In this document: piece after piece, positions 51,185 through 59,800 of the stretch
How positions within the stretch are numbered: the first letter of the stretch is position 1
Layout: each line of letters opens with the position of its first letter
Origin: Brevibacillus_H ginsengisoli
GTDB lineage: Bacteria; Bacillota; Bacilli; Brevibacillales; Brevibacillaceae
Direction of reading: 5' to 3'
NCBI RefSeq assembly: GCF_050113715.1
Contig: NZ_JBNJQR010000012.1
Location: 72,871 to 136,870 of the forward strand
DNA: 64,000 nucleotides
Made by a program: the position numbers and the translations under genes
The notes under the pieces: generated by a model
Seen by the model: the letters and a program-made list of their open reading frames with translations, nothing else
What the model was told of the DNA's origin: nothing
Database searches by the model: none

Positions 51185-51404
51185 TTTCCTTTATCCCCTT
51201 ATCATTTATTTATCAATCTGATAACCAATATAAGGGATTCGCGTGTCTTTACTGTGTCCTCGGGATGAACTTTCCGGAAACATATATTAGGAAAAATAAG
51301 TAGCCCTGAAATTACAAAAGTGTTAGATTTGCCAAAAACATGACTCATCAATATAATGGAGTGTAGGTACAGAGTAAGGAATACTCTAATCATGATATCT
51401 ACCT

Positions 51405-51480
51405 GTCCCCGTAGCTCAGCGGATAGAGCGACAGTTTCCTAAACTGTGCGTCGGAGGTTCAATTCCTCTCGGGGTCACCA
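51405..51480 (+). tRNA. tRNA-Arg (anticodon CCT)
   Basis: Plus strand, 76 nt including encoded CCA (51478-51480). The D-arm GCTC/GAGC, anticodon stem ACAGT/ACTGT around TTCCTAA (anticodon CCT, reading AGG), and T-arm GGAGG TTCAATT CCTCT are all good. The acceptor arms GTCCCCG and CGGGGTC pair except for a T-T at position 2-71. tRNA-Arg(CCT) genes are frequent integration sites for mobile elements, and the DNA on both sides is AT-rich, but I found no duplicated 3' fragment. Confidence 0.92.
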
Positions 51481-51490
51481 TAAGCGAAAA

Positions 51491-51519
51491 AACCTTGATG
51501 TATCAAGGTTTTTTCTTTT
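51491..51519 (+). terminator. Intrinsic terminator of tRNA-Arg
   Basis: AACCTTGA/TCAAGGTT perfect hairpin followed by a T-rich stretch, directly after the tRNA. Confidence 0.88.
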
Positions 51520-51527
51520 TGTATATG

Positions 51528-51553
51528 AAAACCCCCAGTTCGACTGGGGGTTT
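51528..51553. terminator. Second terminator-like hairpin
   Basis: AAACCCCCAGT/ACTGGGGGTTT perfect palindrome; A-run on one side and T-run on the other, so it may stop transcription from either direction. Confidence 0.75.
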
Positions 51554-51687
51554 CGGAAAGCTTTTAGCTATAAGTAGTCATCCTTTGAACCCAATGATAA
51601 GATGAGAGCCGGTCTGCCAACCGCAATCATCATCAAAGGAGGACAAGGAAAGCTGATCGTCATTATTCTTAAATGTGAAAAGGGATG

Positions 51688-53460
51688 CTATTGTTCAAAA
51701 GGCAGCGTAAAATAAAAACTTACTCCTTGCTCTTTATTCTGGACTCCAAATTGGCTTTTGTGCAATTCTAAAATATTTTTCACAATTGCTAATCCTAGCC
51801 CGGTTCCGCCAGACTTTCTTCCCCTCGACTCTTCCACTCGATAAAATCGTTCCCAGATGCAATCCAAAAGATGATCTGGTATCGGCTTTCCTTTGTTTTC
51901 AACTGAAATAAGGGAACAATCCCTTTGAATAGCGACTTGGATTGTAATTATACTCTTTTGAAAAGAATAACGGACCGCATTGCTTAATAGATTGACTAGT
52001 ACCTGTTCAATTCTTTTTTTATCTGCAAATACGTTTGTTTCTTTATCTATGAATGTATGGATATAAAGCTGCTTTTCCTCCAAATGACAACTAAATTTAT
52101 CGATGACCTCGCTAATCAAAGTTTGTATACAAAAATTATCTTTTTTTAGCGAAACGGTTTTTGATTCCAGCTTAGACAATTCGAGCATGTCTTCCACTAG
52201 CTCATCCATTTTTTCTACCTCATCTAAAATCACATGGATATAATGGTCCAACCTATCTTGGGCTATACCATCCTGTACTCCCTCCGAAAAAGCCCGAATG
52301 ATTCCTAGAGGCGTTTTCAGTTCATGAGAAGCACTTGCGATAAAATCCTTTCGCATATTTTCCAGAGAACATCTGCGCTCAATGTCCTTTACGAGTTGTT
52401 CATTTGAGTTTTGTATTTCAAGCATACTTTGATTGAGATTAAACGCCATCCTGTTTAAACTGTCCGCTAAACTTCCCAGTTCGTCGTTTGAACGAATATT
52501 GGCTTTTGCAGAGAAGTCTAGTTTGGCCATTCGAAGGGCAACTTCTTTTAGGTTAATTAACGGCTTGGAGATCATTTTAGATATGAAAAATGCAATGATC
52601 ACCATAACAATGAATACGACGATAAATACGTAACCAAAATATACTTTCATGGTATCTACTGCTTCACCAACCGGTTGAAGGGATGTCATGGCAAATGCTA
52701 GCTCATCTTTTCCTTTTATATTGGGAACCCGACAAACTTCAATCAAGTTTTTGATACCACTTAGCTGGTCAATCCATTCGAACTGAACATATATATTCCT
52801 GTTAAGCTCAACCAAATAATTCTTAGAATTGCTGAACCATTCATGGATCGCGTCATACATCATTCCTTCCTGCATAAACTGAGTTTGCAAATTCCCATTG
52901 CCCGGAAATAGAATGTCAGTTACATTCCCGCTTATATGTTCAGTTGCTTCAGGTAAAGCTGATTCCGTTGACTTCCAGATAATCGAATTGTTCCTATGGT
53001 TTGTTCTAATCTCCAAAGGTACAAAAATCTTACTTGTTTTATCATAATAATAGCCGTCAATGGTTACTTCCATCCCATAGCTTAGTTTAGATTTGGTTAG
53101 TGACTCTAGTTGAGTTAGATCATCAAATGAAACCTTTACAGTTTCCTTATTCGTTGTCTGTAGAAGTATTCCCAGCATATTCAAGTGCATAATAATTGAT
53201 TTGTCATCTATGATAGCAACTTGAGCATTGGTTTCTGATGAAAACTGTGAAATTTTTTCTGTGATTGTATGCTCATCCCAATTACTCCGTGTATACTCTG
53301 AAAGGAATGCCTCAACATTTTGATGAAGCTTTTCTGCCTTTTGTTTCTGGTAGAACTTTTCAAAAAAAAGCATTTGGCCATAAGTCGCAAGAGAATAAGA
53401 TAAGAGAAAAAAAACAGAAATTAAGAGAAATAATTTATAGACGATACCAAATCTAATCAT
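51688..53460 (-). CDS. Membrane sensor histidine kinase
   Basis: The 590-residue protein has an N-terminal membrane segment (about 8-28), an extracellular sensor region of about 230 residues, a second membrane segment (GYVFIVVFIVMVIIAFFISK, about 275-297), a HAMP domain, the HisKA helix with phospho-acceptor histidine in SASHELKTPLGIIRAF, and the ATPase domain (VLVNLLSNAVRYS N-box, ENKGKPI, GGTGLGLAIVKNIL). The ligand is unknown. It starts in the last codon of the response-regulator gene (ATGA overlap), so the pair is translationally coupled. AT-rich relative to neighbours. Confidence 0.92.
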   Translation of the reverse strand: MIRFGIVYKLFLLISVFFLLSYSLATYGQMLFFEKFYQKQKAEKLHQNVEAFLSEYTRSNWDEHTITEKISQFSSETNAQVAIIDDKSIIMHLNMLGILLQTTNKETVKVSFDDLTQLESLTKSKLSYGMEVTIDGYYYDKTSKIFVPLEIRTNHRNNSIIWKSTESALPEATEHISGNVTDILFPGNGNLQTQFMQEGMMYDAIHEWFSNSKNYLVELNRNIYVQFEWIDQLSGIKNLIEVCRVPNIKGKDELAFAMTSLQPVGEAVDTMKVYFGYVFIVVFIVMVIIAFFISKMISKPLINLKEVALRMAKLDFSAKANIRSNDELGSLADSLNRMAFNLNQSMLEIQNSNEQLVKDIERRCSLENMRKDFIASASHELKTPLGIIRAFSEGVQDGIAQDRLDHYIHVILDEVEKMDELVEDMLELSKLESKTVSLKKDNFCIQTLISEVIDKFSCHLEEKQLYIHTFIDKETNVFADKKRIEQVLVNLLSNAVRYSFQKSIITIQVAIQRDCSLISVENKGKPIPDHLLDCIWERFYRVEESRGRKSGGTGLGLAIVKNILELHKSQFGVQNKEQGVSFYFTLPFEQ

Positions 53461-54134
53461 TTCTCCTCCTCAAATTTATATCCTATTCTCATCACAGTTC
53501 GAATATAATGCCCAACTGAGCCAAGTTTTCTGCGAATCTTTTTGATATGTGTATCAACCGTTCGCACATCCCCCAGATAAATATATCCCCACACACGATT
53601 CAGGATATTTTCTCGTGATAAGACAATTCCGTGATTCTTCACTAAATAAAGAAGCAGTTCAAATTCTTTAGGAGCTAAATCAACTTCTTTACCATCAACC
53701 TCGATTCGATGAGATTTCTCATTTATAGTTAGCTTCCCGTAAGAAAGATTTCTTTCCTCTTTGCCAATCAAACCTTCGGCGCGTTTCATTAGTATTTTCG
53801 ACCTGGCGACCAATACTTTAGGACTAAACGGCTTCGTAACATAATCATCTGCTCCAAACTCAAATCCCATTAGTTTATCATCGTCATCTGAACGAGCCGT
53901 AAGAAAGATAATAGGAACATCTGATTTTTGGCGAATTCGTTTACATACAGTCCATCCATCAATTTTTGGAATCATTATGTCTAAAATGACAAGATCCATT
54001 TGATAGGAACTAAATAGATCTAAAGCCTGTCTACCATTATCACATTCATAAATATTCCAATTTTCTTGTTTAAAGTAGTCAGTTACAATTTCTCGCATAC
54101 GGTTCTCATCTTCAACTAAGAGAATGTTCTTCAT
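53457..54134 (-). CDS. OmpR/PhoB-family response regulator
   Basis: The 225-residue protein has a receiver domain with the acidic pocket (VEDEN) and the phosphorylated aspartate in LVILDIMIPKIDGW (near residue 52), the conserved lysine in DYVTKPFSP, and a C-terminal winged helix (VDLAPKEFELLLYLVKN and RTVDTHIKKIRRKLG) of OmpR/PhoB type. Start: ATG at 54134 after AGAGGGG. Partner kinase overlaps its stop. Its likely target is the divergent DUF2231 gene, given repeated TTTTCAGA sites between them. Confidence 0.94.
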   Translation of the reverse strand: MKNILLVEDENRMREIVTDYFKQENWNIYECDNGRQALDLFSSYQMDLVILDIMIPKIDGWTVCKRIRQKSDVPIIFLTARSDDDDKLMGFEFGADDYVTKPFSPKVLVARSKILMKRAEGLIGKEERNLSYGKLTINEKSHRIEVDGKEVDLAPKEFELLLYLVKNHGIVLSRENILNRVWGYIYLGDVRTVDTHIKKIRRKLGSVGHYIRTVMRIGYKFEEEK

Positions 54135-54314
54135 AATTCCCCTCTATCCAAATAAGTTCATTAAACAGATCGAATTATTAGACACATAAATCGTTTTAAT
54201 AAATCCGATATCTTATGTATCAAGAGATTCATGTTACGAAAAAAGGAGTACCTACCCATTGCATCTTTTGGAAGAACATTACTATTTTAGACTATTTATA
54301 GTTATTTTCCATAG

Positions 54315-54418
54315 TTTTCAGATTTTTTCTCATATTCCCTCAAATTTTTCATCCTTTTTTCAGACTATTTTCAGAATGACTTGTTAGAATAATCCCAGAA
54401 AATAGCATGATCTGAAAA
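54315..54418 (+). promoter_or_regulatory. Repeated TTTTCAGA sites over the divergent promoter region (probable response-regulator operator)
   Basis: TTTTCAGA occurs at 54315-54322, 54357-54364 and 54368-54375 on the plus strand, and inverted (TCTGAAAA) at 54411-54418. The second and third are exactly 11 bases apart. They overlap the -35 position of a TAGAAT -10 (54385-54390), which lacks a good -35, the pattern expected for PhoB/OmpR-type activation. This is inference from sequence arrangement. Confidence 0.55.
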
Positions 54419-54428
54419 GGAGCGATTT

Positions 54429-54908
54429 TTGATGTTTACCGAAATGCCTCTACATCCTGTACTTGTTCATTTCCCTATCGCATTATTGACTGCTGGTGTT
54501 CTTGCTCAATTGTTAGCTATTTGGAAGCGGGATCCATTTGACCGAATCGCCACCTATCTGTTCCTTGGCGGTTTCCTTGGAGGTATTGCAGCTTACCTTA
54601 CAGGTGATGGAGGAGAAGAATTTGTCGGAAAGCATTTTGGCGGTGATCTCGAAAGCTTCGTTTCTCCTCACGAGACATTTGCCCTTTGGACATTGATTGT
54701 TTTTGGAATTATTTTAGCGATTAAGATTCTCCCATGGCTTAACAAGTTTTCTCGTACCTTGCTCCCACTCGTTGTTGTTCTTTCTCTGGTAGGTACCGGT
54801 TTTCTCGTTCAAACGGGACATCTAGGCGGCAAAATCGTTTACCAAAGCCAATTAGGCAACCCCAATGCGGTTCAAGAGCATGAACAAGGTGCAGAAGACC
54901 ACGACTAG
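54429..54908 (+). CDS. DUF2231 membrane protein
   Basis: The 159-residue protein is a small integral membrane protein of the DUF2231 family with four hydrophobic segments (about 12-32, 40-60, 82-100 and 107-125), a histidine-rich start LHPVLVHFPIALL that is the family hallmark, and acidic loops (GDGGEEF). A C-terminal tail (QEHEQGAEDHD) follows. Role unknown; relatives sit beside redox and heavy-metal genes. Start: ATG at 54429 after AAAGGAGC. Adjacent to a two-component system. Confidence 0.85.
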   Translation: MMFTEMPLHPVLVHFPIALLTAGVLAQLLAIWKRDPFDRIATYLFLGGFLGGIAAYLTGDGGEEFVGKHFGGDLESFVSPHETFALWTLIVFGIILAIKILPWLNKFSRTLLPLVVVLSLVGTGFLVQTGHLGGKIVYQSQLGNPNAVQEHEQGAEDHD

Positions 54909-54910
54909 TA

Positions 54911-54945
54911 AAATGGCTCCCAAAGTATTTTGGGAGCCATTTTTT
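54911..54945 (+). terminator. Bidirectional terminator between DUF2231 gene and serS
   Basis: AAATGGCTCCCAAA/TTTGGGAGCCATTT perfect stem with T-runs on both sides. Confidence 0.95.
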
Positions 54946-54964
54946 GATGAGCTTTTATGCAAGC

Positions 54965-56251
54965 TTATTTATTTTTACCTGTAATTTTTTCGAGTCCACC
55001 CATATATGGTCGAAGGGCTTCAGGAATCACAATCGTACCGTCAGCTTGCTGATAATTCTCGATCAGCGCAGCTACTGTACGTCCAATGGCCAGTCCAGAA
55101 CCGTTCAATGTATGCACGAATTCCGGCTTGCTCTTCGTGTCGCGACGGAAACGAATGCTGGCACGACGCGCTTGGAAGTCTTCGAAGTTAGAGCAAGAAG
55201 AGATTTCACGATACGTGTTGTAGCTTGGAATCCACACTTCAATATCGTATTTTTTCGCTGCAGTGAAGCCTAGATCTCCAGTACACATGCTCATGACACG
55301 GTATGGCAAGCCAAGTAATTGAAGAACTTTTTCCGCGTTGCCAACCAGGCTTTCCAGCTCTTGATAAGAGTCTTCCGGTTTCACGAATTTCACCAATTCG
55401 ACCTTGTTAAATTGGTGCTGACGAATCAGTCCACGAGTATCGCGACCAGCGGAACCCGCCTCAGAGCGGAAGCATGCGCTAAACGCCGCATAGCGAATGG
55501 GAAGTGCCTCTCCATCCAGAATCTCATCGCGGTGCATGTTGGTTACTGGTACTTCTGCGGTAGGGATCAAGAAATAATCAGGACCTTCTACTTTGAACGC
55601 GTCTTCTTCAAATTTTGGCAACTGACCTGTGCCTGTCATGCTCACACGGTTCACCATGTAAGGAGGAAGAACCTCTTCATAGCCGTGTTGGTCCACATGC
55701 AGATCCAGCATGAAGTTGAACAACGCGCGTTCCAGTCTTGCTCCCAGACCCTTATAGAAAACAAAGCGGCTTCCTGTTACCTTCGCTGCTGCCTCAAAAT
55801 CAAGGATACCTAGATCCTGAGCCAAGTCCCAGTGCGGTTTTGGTTCAAATTCGAAGGTTTTCGGTTCTCCCCAGGTTCTCGCTACTACGTTGTCGTCTTC
55901 ACTTGTTCCGATTGGTGTCGACTCATGCGGCAAGTTGGGCAGACCCAAGAGAATTTGCTCCAGTTGCTCATCTAGTTGACGAAGCTCTTCATCGAGAACC
56001 TTGATTCGATCATTTACGTCTTTCATCTCAGCAATCAGATGATCAGCGTTTTCTTTGTTGCGTTTCAGTACCGCTACTTGTTCAGAAACGGTATTTCGTT
56101 TATTTTTGAGCGCTTCACCCTCCTGGATCACTTGGCGGCGCTTTTCATCCACTTCCGCAAATTGATCAAGTGAAGATATATCCTCATTGCGATAAGCAAG
56201 TTTTTGGCGTACTCCTTCTAAATCCTGACGCAATACTTTGATGTCTAACAT
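54965..56251 (-). CDS. serS: Seryl-tRNA synthetase
   Basis: Charges tRNA-Ser (and tRNA-Sec where present). The 428-residue class II synthetase has an N-terminal coiled-coil tRNA-binding arm (about 25-110, KNRTVSEQVAVLKRN) and a catalytic core with motif 2 (CFRSEAGSAGRDTRGLIRQHQF, about 260) and motif 3 (NGSGLAIGRTVAALIEN, about 380). Start: ATG at 56251 after GGAGGG, nine bases; an ATG three codons upstream is too close. The leader carries a Ser T-box. It follows the DUF2231 region in convergent orientation. Confidence 0.97.
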   Translation of the reverse strand: MLDIKVLRQDLEGVRQKLAYRNEDISSLDQFAEVDEKRRQVIQEGEALKNKRNTVSEQVAVLKRNKENADHLIAEMKDVNDRIKVLDEELRQLDEQLEQILLGLPNLPHESTPIGTSEDDNVVARTWGEPKTFEFEPKPHWDLAQDLGILDFEAAAKVTGSRFVFYKGLGARLERALFNFMLDLHVDQHGYEEVLPPYMVNRVSMTGTGQLPKFEEDAFKVEGPDYFLIPTAEVPVTNMHRDEILDGEALPIRYAAFSACFRSEAGSAGRDTRGLIRQHQFNKVELVKFVKPEDSYQELESLVGNAEKVLQLLGLPYRVMSMCTGDLGFTAAKKYDIEVWIPSYNTYREISSCSNFEDFQARRASIRFRRDTKSKPEFVHTLNGSGLAIGRTVAALIENYQQADGTIVIPEALRPYMGGLEKITGKNK

Positions 56252-56284
56252 AGCGAACATCCCTCCAATACATATTTAGACAAA

Positions 56285-56525
56285 AATAAAAACACTCATC
56301 CCGTAAAAGGGACGAATGCTTATCATCCGCGTTGCCACCCTCGTTGGCTTCTTGAATCAAATACGATCAAAAAAGCCCGCTCAACTGCACGATAACGGTG
56401 TGCGTCCGTATGAGGTTGATTCCCTCACCACTCCGAGATGGATTCTTCTGTCCATTGGTTCGGTTTGCACCATCCACCGACTCTCTTGACCAGCTAGATA
56501 ACAGAGTACTTGTTCTCGTCAACGT
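56285..56525 (-). promoter_or_regulatory. T-box leader of serS
   Basis: The minus-strand leader contains the T-box core GAGGGTGGCAACGCGGA (about 56328-56344) and a terminator hairpin CGTCCC/GGGATG followed by TTTTTATTTTTG. In stem I a candidate specifier TCC (56440-56442) stands in the context GAATCCATC, with the downstream A expected of a specifier loop. tRNA-Ser is inferred from the gene and that codon. It should raise serS expression when serine charging falls. Confidence 0.9.
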
Positions 56526-56582
56526 TTTCCTAGATCATACCTTTATTCTTTAAATTTACTACAGATTCTATACACATGTAAA

Positions 56583-56608
56583 GAAAAAAGCACCTTATAC
56601 AGGTGCTT
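56583..56608 (-). terminator. Intrinsic terminator overlapping the pdxT stop
   Basis: Minus strand AGCACCT/AGGTGCT stem followed by TTTTTTC; the TAA of pdxT lies in the loop side of the stem. Confidence 0.9.
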
Positions 56609-57194
56609 TTTGGGATTTATATTCTTTTACCATCGAAACGAAATACTGATGGAATCGATTATCTTCTGTCAGTTCCGGATGAAACGCGCACGCGATGAAT
56701 TGACCATCTCGCGCCGCAACAATTTTATCCTCGTATTGGGATAAAATTTGCCCATTCAATCCGACTTCCATGATATATGGCGCGCGGATAAACACAGCGG
56801 GAAAATCCTCCGCTACCCCAGCTATAGGCAGGGCAACTTCAAAGCTTTCCTTTTGTCGGCCAAACGCATTGCGTTCTACCTTGATATCCATCAATTTGAG
56901 GTGACTATCATCTTGTCCATTAATACGGTTTGCGAGTAGGATTGCCCCAGCGCACGTTCCCATGATCGGCTTTCCAACGTGAGCAAATTCACGAATGTCC
57001 TCCATGAAACCGTACTTGTTCATCAGCTTGCTGATGGTTGTGCTCTCTCCACCTGGGATCACCAAACCGTCCAAGCCTTCGAGGTCTTCTAGCTTTTTCA
57101 CGACTCGAACTTCTACTCCGGCAGTTTCCAACATGCGAACATGTTCAGCAACTGCACCTTGCAAGCCGAGCACCCCAATGTTGATTGTACTCAT
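56595..57194 (-). CDS. pdxT: Pyridoxal 5'-phosphate synthase glutaminase subunit
   Basis: Class I glutaminase that supplies ammonia to PdxS for vitamin B6 synthesis. The 199-residue protein has the triad features: the nucleophile cysteine in GKPIMGTCAGAILLA (near residue 78), and the histidine/glutamate pair in AFHPELTEDNRF. The start ATG at 57194 (MSTINIGVLGLQG) lies just after the pdxS stop, with its ribosome-binding region inside the end of pdxS. Confidence 0.97.
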   Translation of the reverse strand: MSTINIGVLGLQGAVAEHVRMLETAGVEVRVVKKLEDLEGLDGLVIPGGESTTISKLMNKYGFMEDIREFAHVGKPIMGTCAGAILLANRINGQDDSHLKLMDIKVERNAFGRQKESFEVALPIAGVAEDFPAVFIRAPYIMEVGLNGQILSQYEDKIVAARDGQFIACAFHPELTEDNRFHQYFVSMVKEYKSQKAPV

Positions 57195-57195
57195 C

Positions 57196-58080
57196 TTACC
57201 AACCACGCTCTTGCATACGATCAGCTTCTTTGATTTTGGAGATCTCGATACCTGTCATGGCAGTTCCAAGACCTTTGGATACACGAGCGATCAATTCGTA
57301 ATCGGTGTAGTGAGTCGTTGCTTCAACGATCGCGCGAGCAAATTTCTCAGGGTTTTCGGATTTGAAGATACCGGATCCTACGAATACACCGTCAGAACCC
57401 AATTGCATCATCAACGCCGCATCAGAAGGAGTCGCTACGCCGCCAGCTGCAAAGTTAACGACTGGCAATTTTCCATTTTTGTGAACATACTCAAGTAAAT
57501 CGTAAGGAGCACCCAGGTTTTTCGCTTCAGCCATCAATTCATCGTAGGACATGCTTTGTACACGACGGATTTGAGCTTGCACGGTACGCATATGACGAAC
57601 AGCTTCCACGATGTTGCCTGTTCCTGGTTCACCTTTGGTACGGATCATGGATGCGCCTTCACCGATACGGCGGAGTGCTTCACCAAGATCGCGGGCACCA
57701 CATACGAATGGAACTGTAAATTCTTTTTTATTGATATGGTACACTTCATCAGCCGGGGTTAAAACTTCACTCTCATCTAGGTAGTCAACACCCATAGATT
57801 CAAGTACGCGAGCTTCTACGAAGTGACCAATACGAGCTTTGGCCATGACTGGAATGGAAACGGCATTCAATACTTCTTCGACAATACTAAGGTCTGCCAT
57901 ACGAGCTACGCCACCGGCAGCACGAATATCAGACGGTACTCGCTCAAGTGCCATTACGGCTACAGCACCTGCTGCTTCTGCGATCTTTGCCTGTTCTGCA
58001 TTGACAACGTCCATGATGACGCCGCCTTTTTGCATTTCTGCCATTCCTCGTTTTACGCGAGATGTTCCAATTTCAACCAT
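57196..58080 (-). CDS. pdxS: Pyridoxal 5'-phosphate synthase lyase subunit
   Basis: Condenses ribose 5-phosphate, glyceraldehyde 3-phosphate and ammonia to PLP, forming a dodecamer with PdxT. The 294-residue TIM-barrel protein has the conserved VPVMAKARIGHFVEA-like segment (IPVMAKARIGHFVEARVLESMGVDYLDESEV) with the catalytic lysine, and RIGEGASMIRTKGEPGTG with the second lysine. Start: ATG at 58080 after GGGGG. It is the first gene of pdxST, downstream of dacA. Confidence 0.97.
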   Translation of the reverse strand: MVEIGTSRVKRGMAEMQKGGVIMDVVNAEQAKIAEAAGAVAVMALERVPSDIRAAGGVARMADLSIVEEVLNAVSIPVMAKARIGHFVEARVLESMGVDYLDESEVLTPADEVYHINKKEFTVPFVCGARDLGEALRRIGEGASMIRTKGEPGTGNIVEAVRHMRTVQAQIRRVQSMSYDELMAEAKNLGAPYDLLEYVHKNGKLPVVNFAAGGVATPSDAALMMQLGSDGVFVGSGIFKSENPEKFARAIVEATTHYTDYELIARVSKGLGTAMTGIEISKIKEADRMQERGW

Positions 58081-58215
58081 TGATCATAGCCCCCTACGTA
58101 TGTTCACTTTATTTTCACTGTGAAAAAGCTATTAAACACCTCTATATTAAACCATGGAATAGATGAATGACAACCAAATTACTAGGTTTTGGAAGCCCCG
58201 AGCAACCATTAAAAT

Positions 58216-59520
58216 TTATCCAACAACACCTTTAAAAATATTGCTGAAAAATTGAATGATGCTTCTAAAGAACAAGCGAATCCAGCTTCCTTCTTCTACA
58301 TCTTGGGAAGCAACCAAGTCAATGCCGCCTTTTTGGAGGTCATCTGGTTGAAGATAATCATTTTCTGTTGCCCCATCCGCTTTATAAATCAACTTTCCGA
58401 CAACTTGTCCTTTTTTGATAGGAGCTGTCAAATCGTTCAGTACAACTGTTGGTTTTAATTTGTTCTCTTCACCCACTTTGGAAAGCAACATAGCGTCACT
58501 GCCCAATTCAACTGGAACCGTTAATTCTACACCTTTTTTCACTGGGGCAGTTTCATAGCCCTTGACCGGAGAACCTTGGGGGGCTTTTTTGGTTAGCTTG
58601 TAGGTGCTGAAACCATAGTCAAACAGTTTTTTCGTTTCTCCAAATCGCTTAGTTTCACTGTCAGAACCCATCACGACGCTAATGAGTCGCATTCCATCAC
58701 GCATAGCGGTTCCTGTAAAACAATATCCCGCTTGATCTGTATGCCCAGTTTTCAATCCATCTACGCCAGGATACTCATTATTCAAACCTGGAAGCATCCA
58801 GTTATAGTTTGCCTTTTTCTGTTCCCCTGGTTGTCCTTGACGGAATACAAAACGTGGAATCTTAGAATATTCAAGAGCTTCCGGGAAATCACGAATCAAC
58901 GAACGTGCGAGAATAGCCGAATCACGCGCAGTCATAAGGTTGTCTTTATTCTCTGTTTGAGGTGAGTATGGACCTAATTCATTTGCCGGTAAACCTGTGC
59001 ACGTTACGAAGTAAGAATTCTTCATTCCTAATTGCTTCGCCTTGTCGTTCATCATTTGAACAAAGTTGGCTTCACTTCCGCCAACCTTTTCCGCTAACAA
59101 AGCGGTCGCATCATTCGCAGATGCAATGGCCATTGCTTTATATAATTCTTGAACACTAAACGATTCTCCCTTATTCAAATAAACGCCAGAAGAATCCCCC
59201 ATTTTGGCGATGAAGAAAGCATAATCACTTACCGGAACCTTCTCGTCCCACTTAATTTTGCCTTGCTTAATCGCTTCAAGTACTAAATACTCTGTCATCA
59301 TTTTCGTCATACTTGCTGGTGGTAGAGGTAAGTCAGGGTTACTGGAATAAAGGATCTTCCCAGTAGATGCTTCAATCAGAATCGCTGATTTGACCGCTAA
59401 ACCAAGATTAGCTTGTACCTCTGCTGCTTGTACTTGAACAGACGCCCCTAGCAAGGATGAACCAAAAATGGCGACAACAAATAACAAGATGGTGAGCCGC
59501 TTTGTCCATCTTTGCATCAT
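58216..59520 (-). CDS. dacA: D-alanyl-D-alanine carboxypeptidase (PBP5)
   Basis: Trims the terminal D-Ala from peptidoglycan stem peptides. The 434-residue protein has a Sec signal peptide (about 1-32, ending AQA-like QVQA), SxxK in PPASMTKMMTE (near residue 70), SxN in IASANDATALL, and KTG in DGLKTGHTDQAG. A C-terminal beta-rich domain (from about 290) and an amphipathic terminal helix (LFFRSIIQFFSNIFKG) attach it to the membrane. Start: tandem ATGs at 59520 after GGGAGAG. Confidence 0.96.
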   Translation of the reverse strand: MMQRWTKRLTILLFVVAIFGSSLLGASVQVQAAEVQANLGLAVKSAILIEASTGKILYSSNPDLPLPPASMTKMMTEYLVLEAIKQGKIKWDEKVPVSDYAFFIAKMGDSSGVYLNKGESFSVQELYKAMAIASANDATALLAEKVGGSEANFVQMMNDKAKQLGMKNSYFVTCTGLPANELGPYSPQTENKDNLMTARDSAILARSLIRDFPEALEYSKIPRFVFRQGQPGEQKKANYNWMLPGLNNEYPGVDGLKTGHTDQAGYCFTGTAMRDGMRLISVVMGSDSETKRFGETKKLFDYGFSTYKLTKKAPQGSPVKGYETAPVKKGVELTVPVELGSDAMLLSKVGEENKLKPTVVLNDLTAPIKKGQVVGKLIYKADGATENDYLQPDDLQKGGIDLVASQDVEEGSWIRLFFRSIIQFFSNIFKGVVG

Positions 59521-59741
59521 TGTGTATCACTCTCCCATAAATTTTTTCATAGGTTTTTATGAAAAACGTCCCCCACGTTTTTCATGATGTGACCGCGAGC
59601 GATCGTTAGACGGTTGTAACCGTTTTTGTGCATACACACAAACACTAGTGTACCATAAACAATAGGGATTTTCGCAGGTAATAGGAGGGCTTCCACTAGT
59701 AAAAAAGCCCCTTTTTTCATAGATTGTTCTTCATTTAATTA

Positions 59742-59772
59742 GAAAAACTGGCACCCGTTGCAGGTACCAGTT
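59742..59772 (-). terminator. Intrinsic terminator after guaB
   Basis: Minus strand ACTGGTACCTGCAACGGGTGCCAGT hairpin followed by TTTTTCT. Confidence 0.9.
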
Positions 59773-59800
59773 TGTGCATAAGATCGAGGCCTCCAACTTT

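Noticed and set aside
51602..51715. A 37-codon plus-strand open frame with CEKGCYC near its end
   Set aside because: No ribosome-binding site, overlaps the 3' end of the kinase gene on the other strand, and no family was recognised.
48791..54134. An integrated prophage or conjugative element at tRNA-Arg
   Set aside because: No integrase, transposase, phage structural gene or tRNA-fragment duplication was seen in the window.
59687..59716. GGGCTT/AAGCCC hairpin with T-run on the plus strand
   Set aside because: It points along the plus strand where no gene precedes it, so it was not listed as a terminator.
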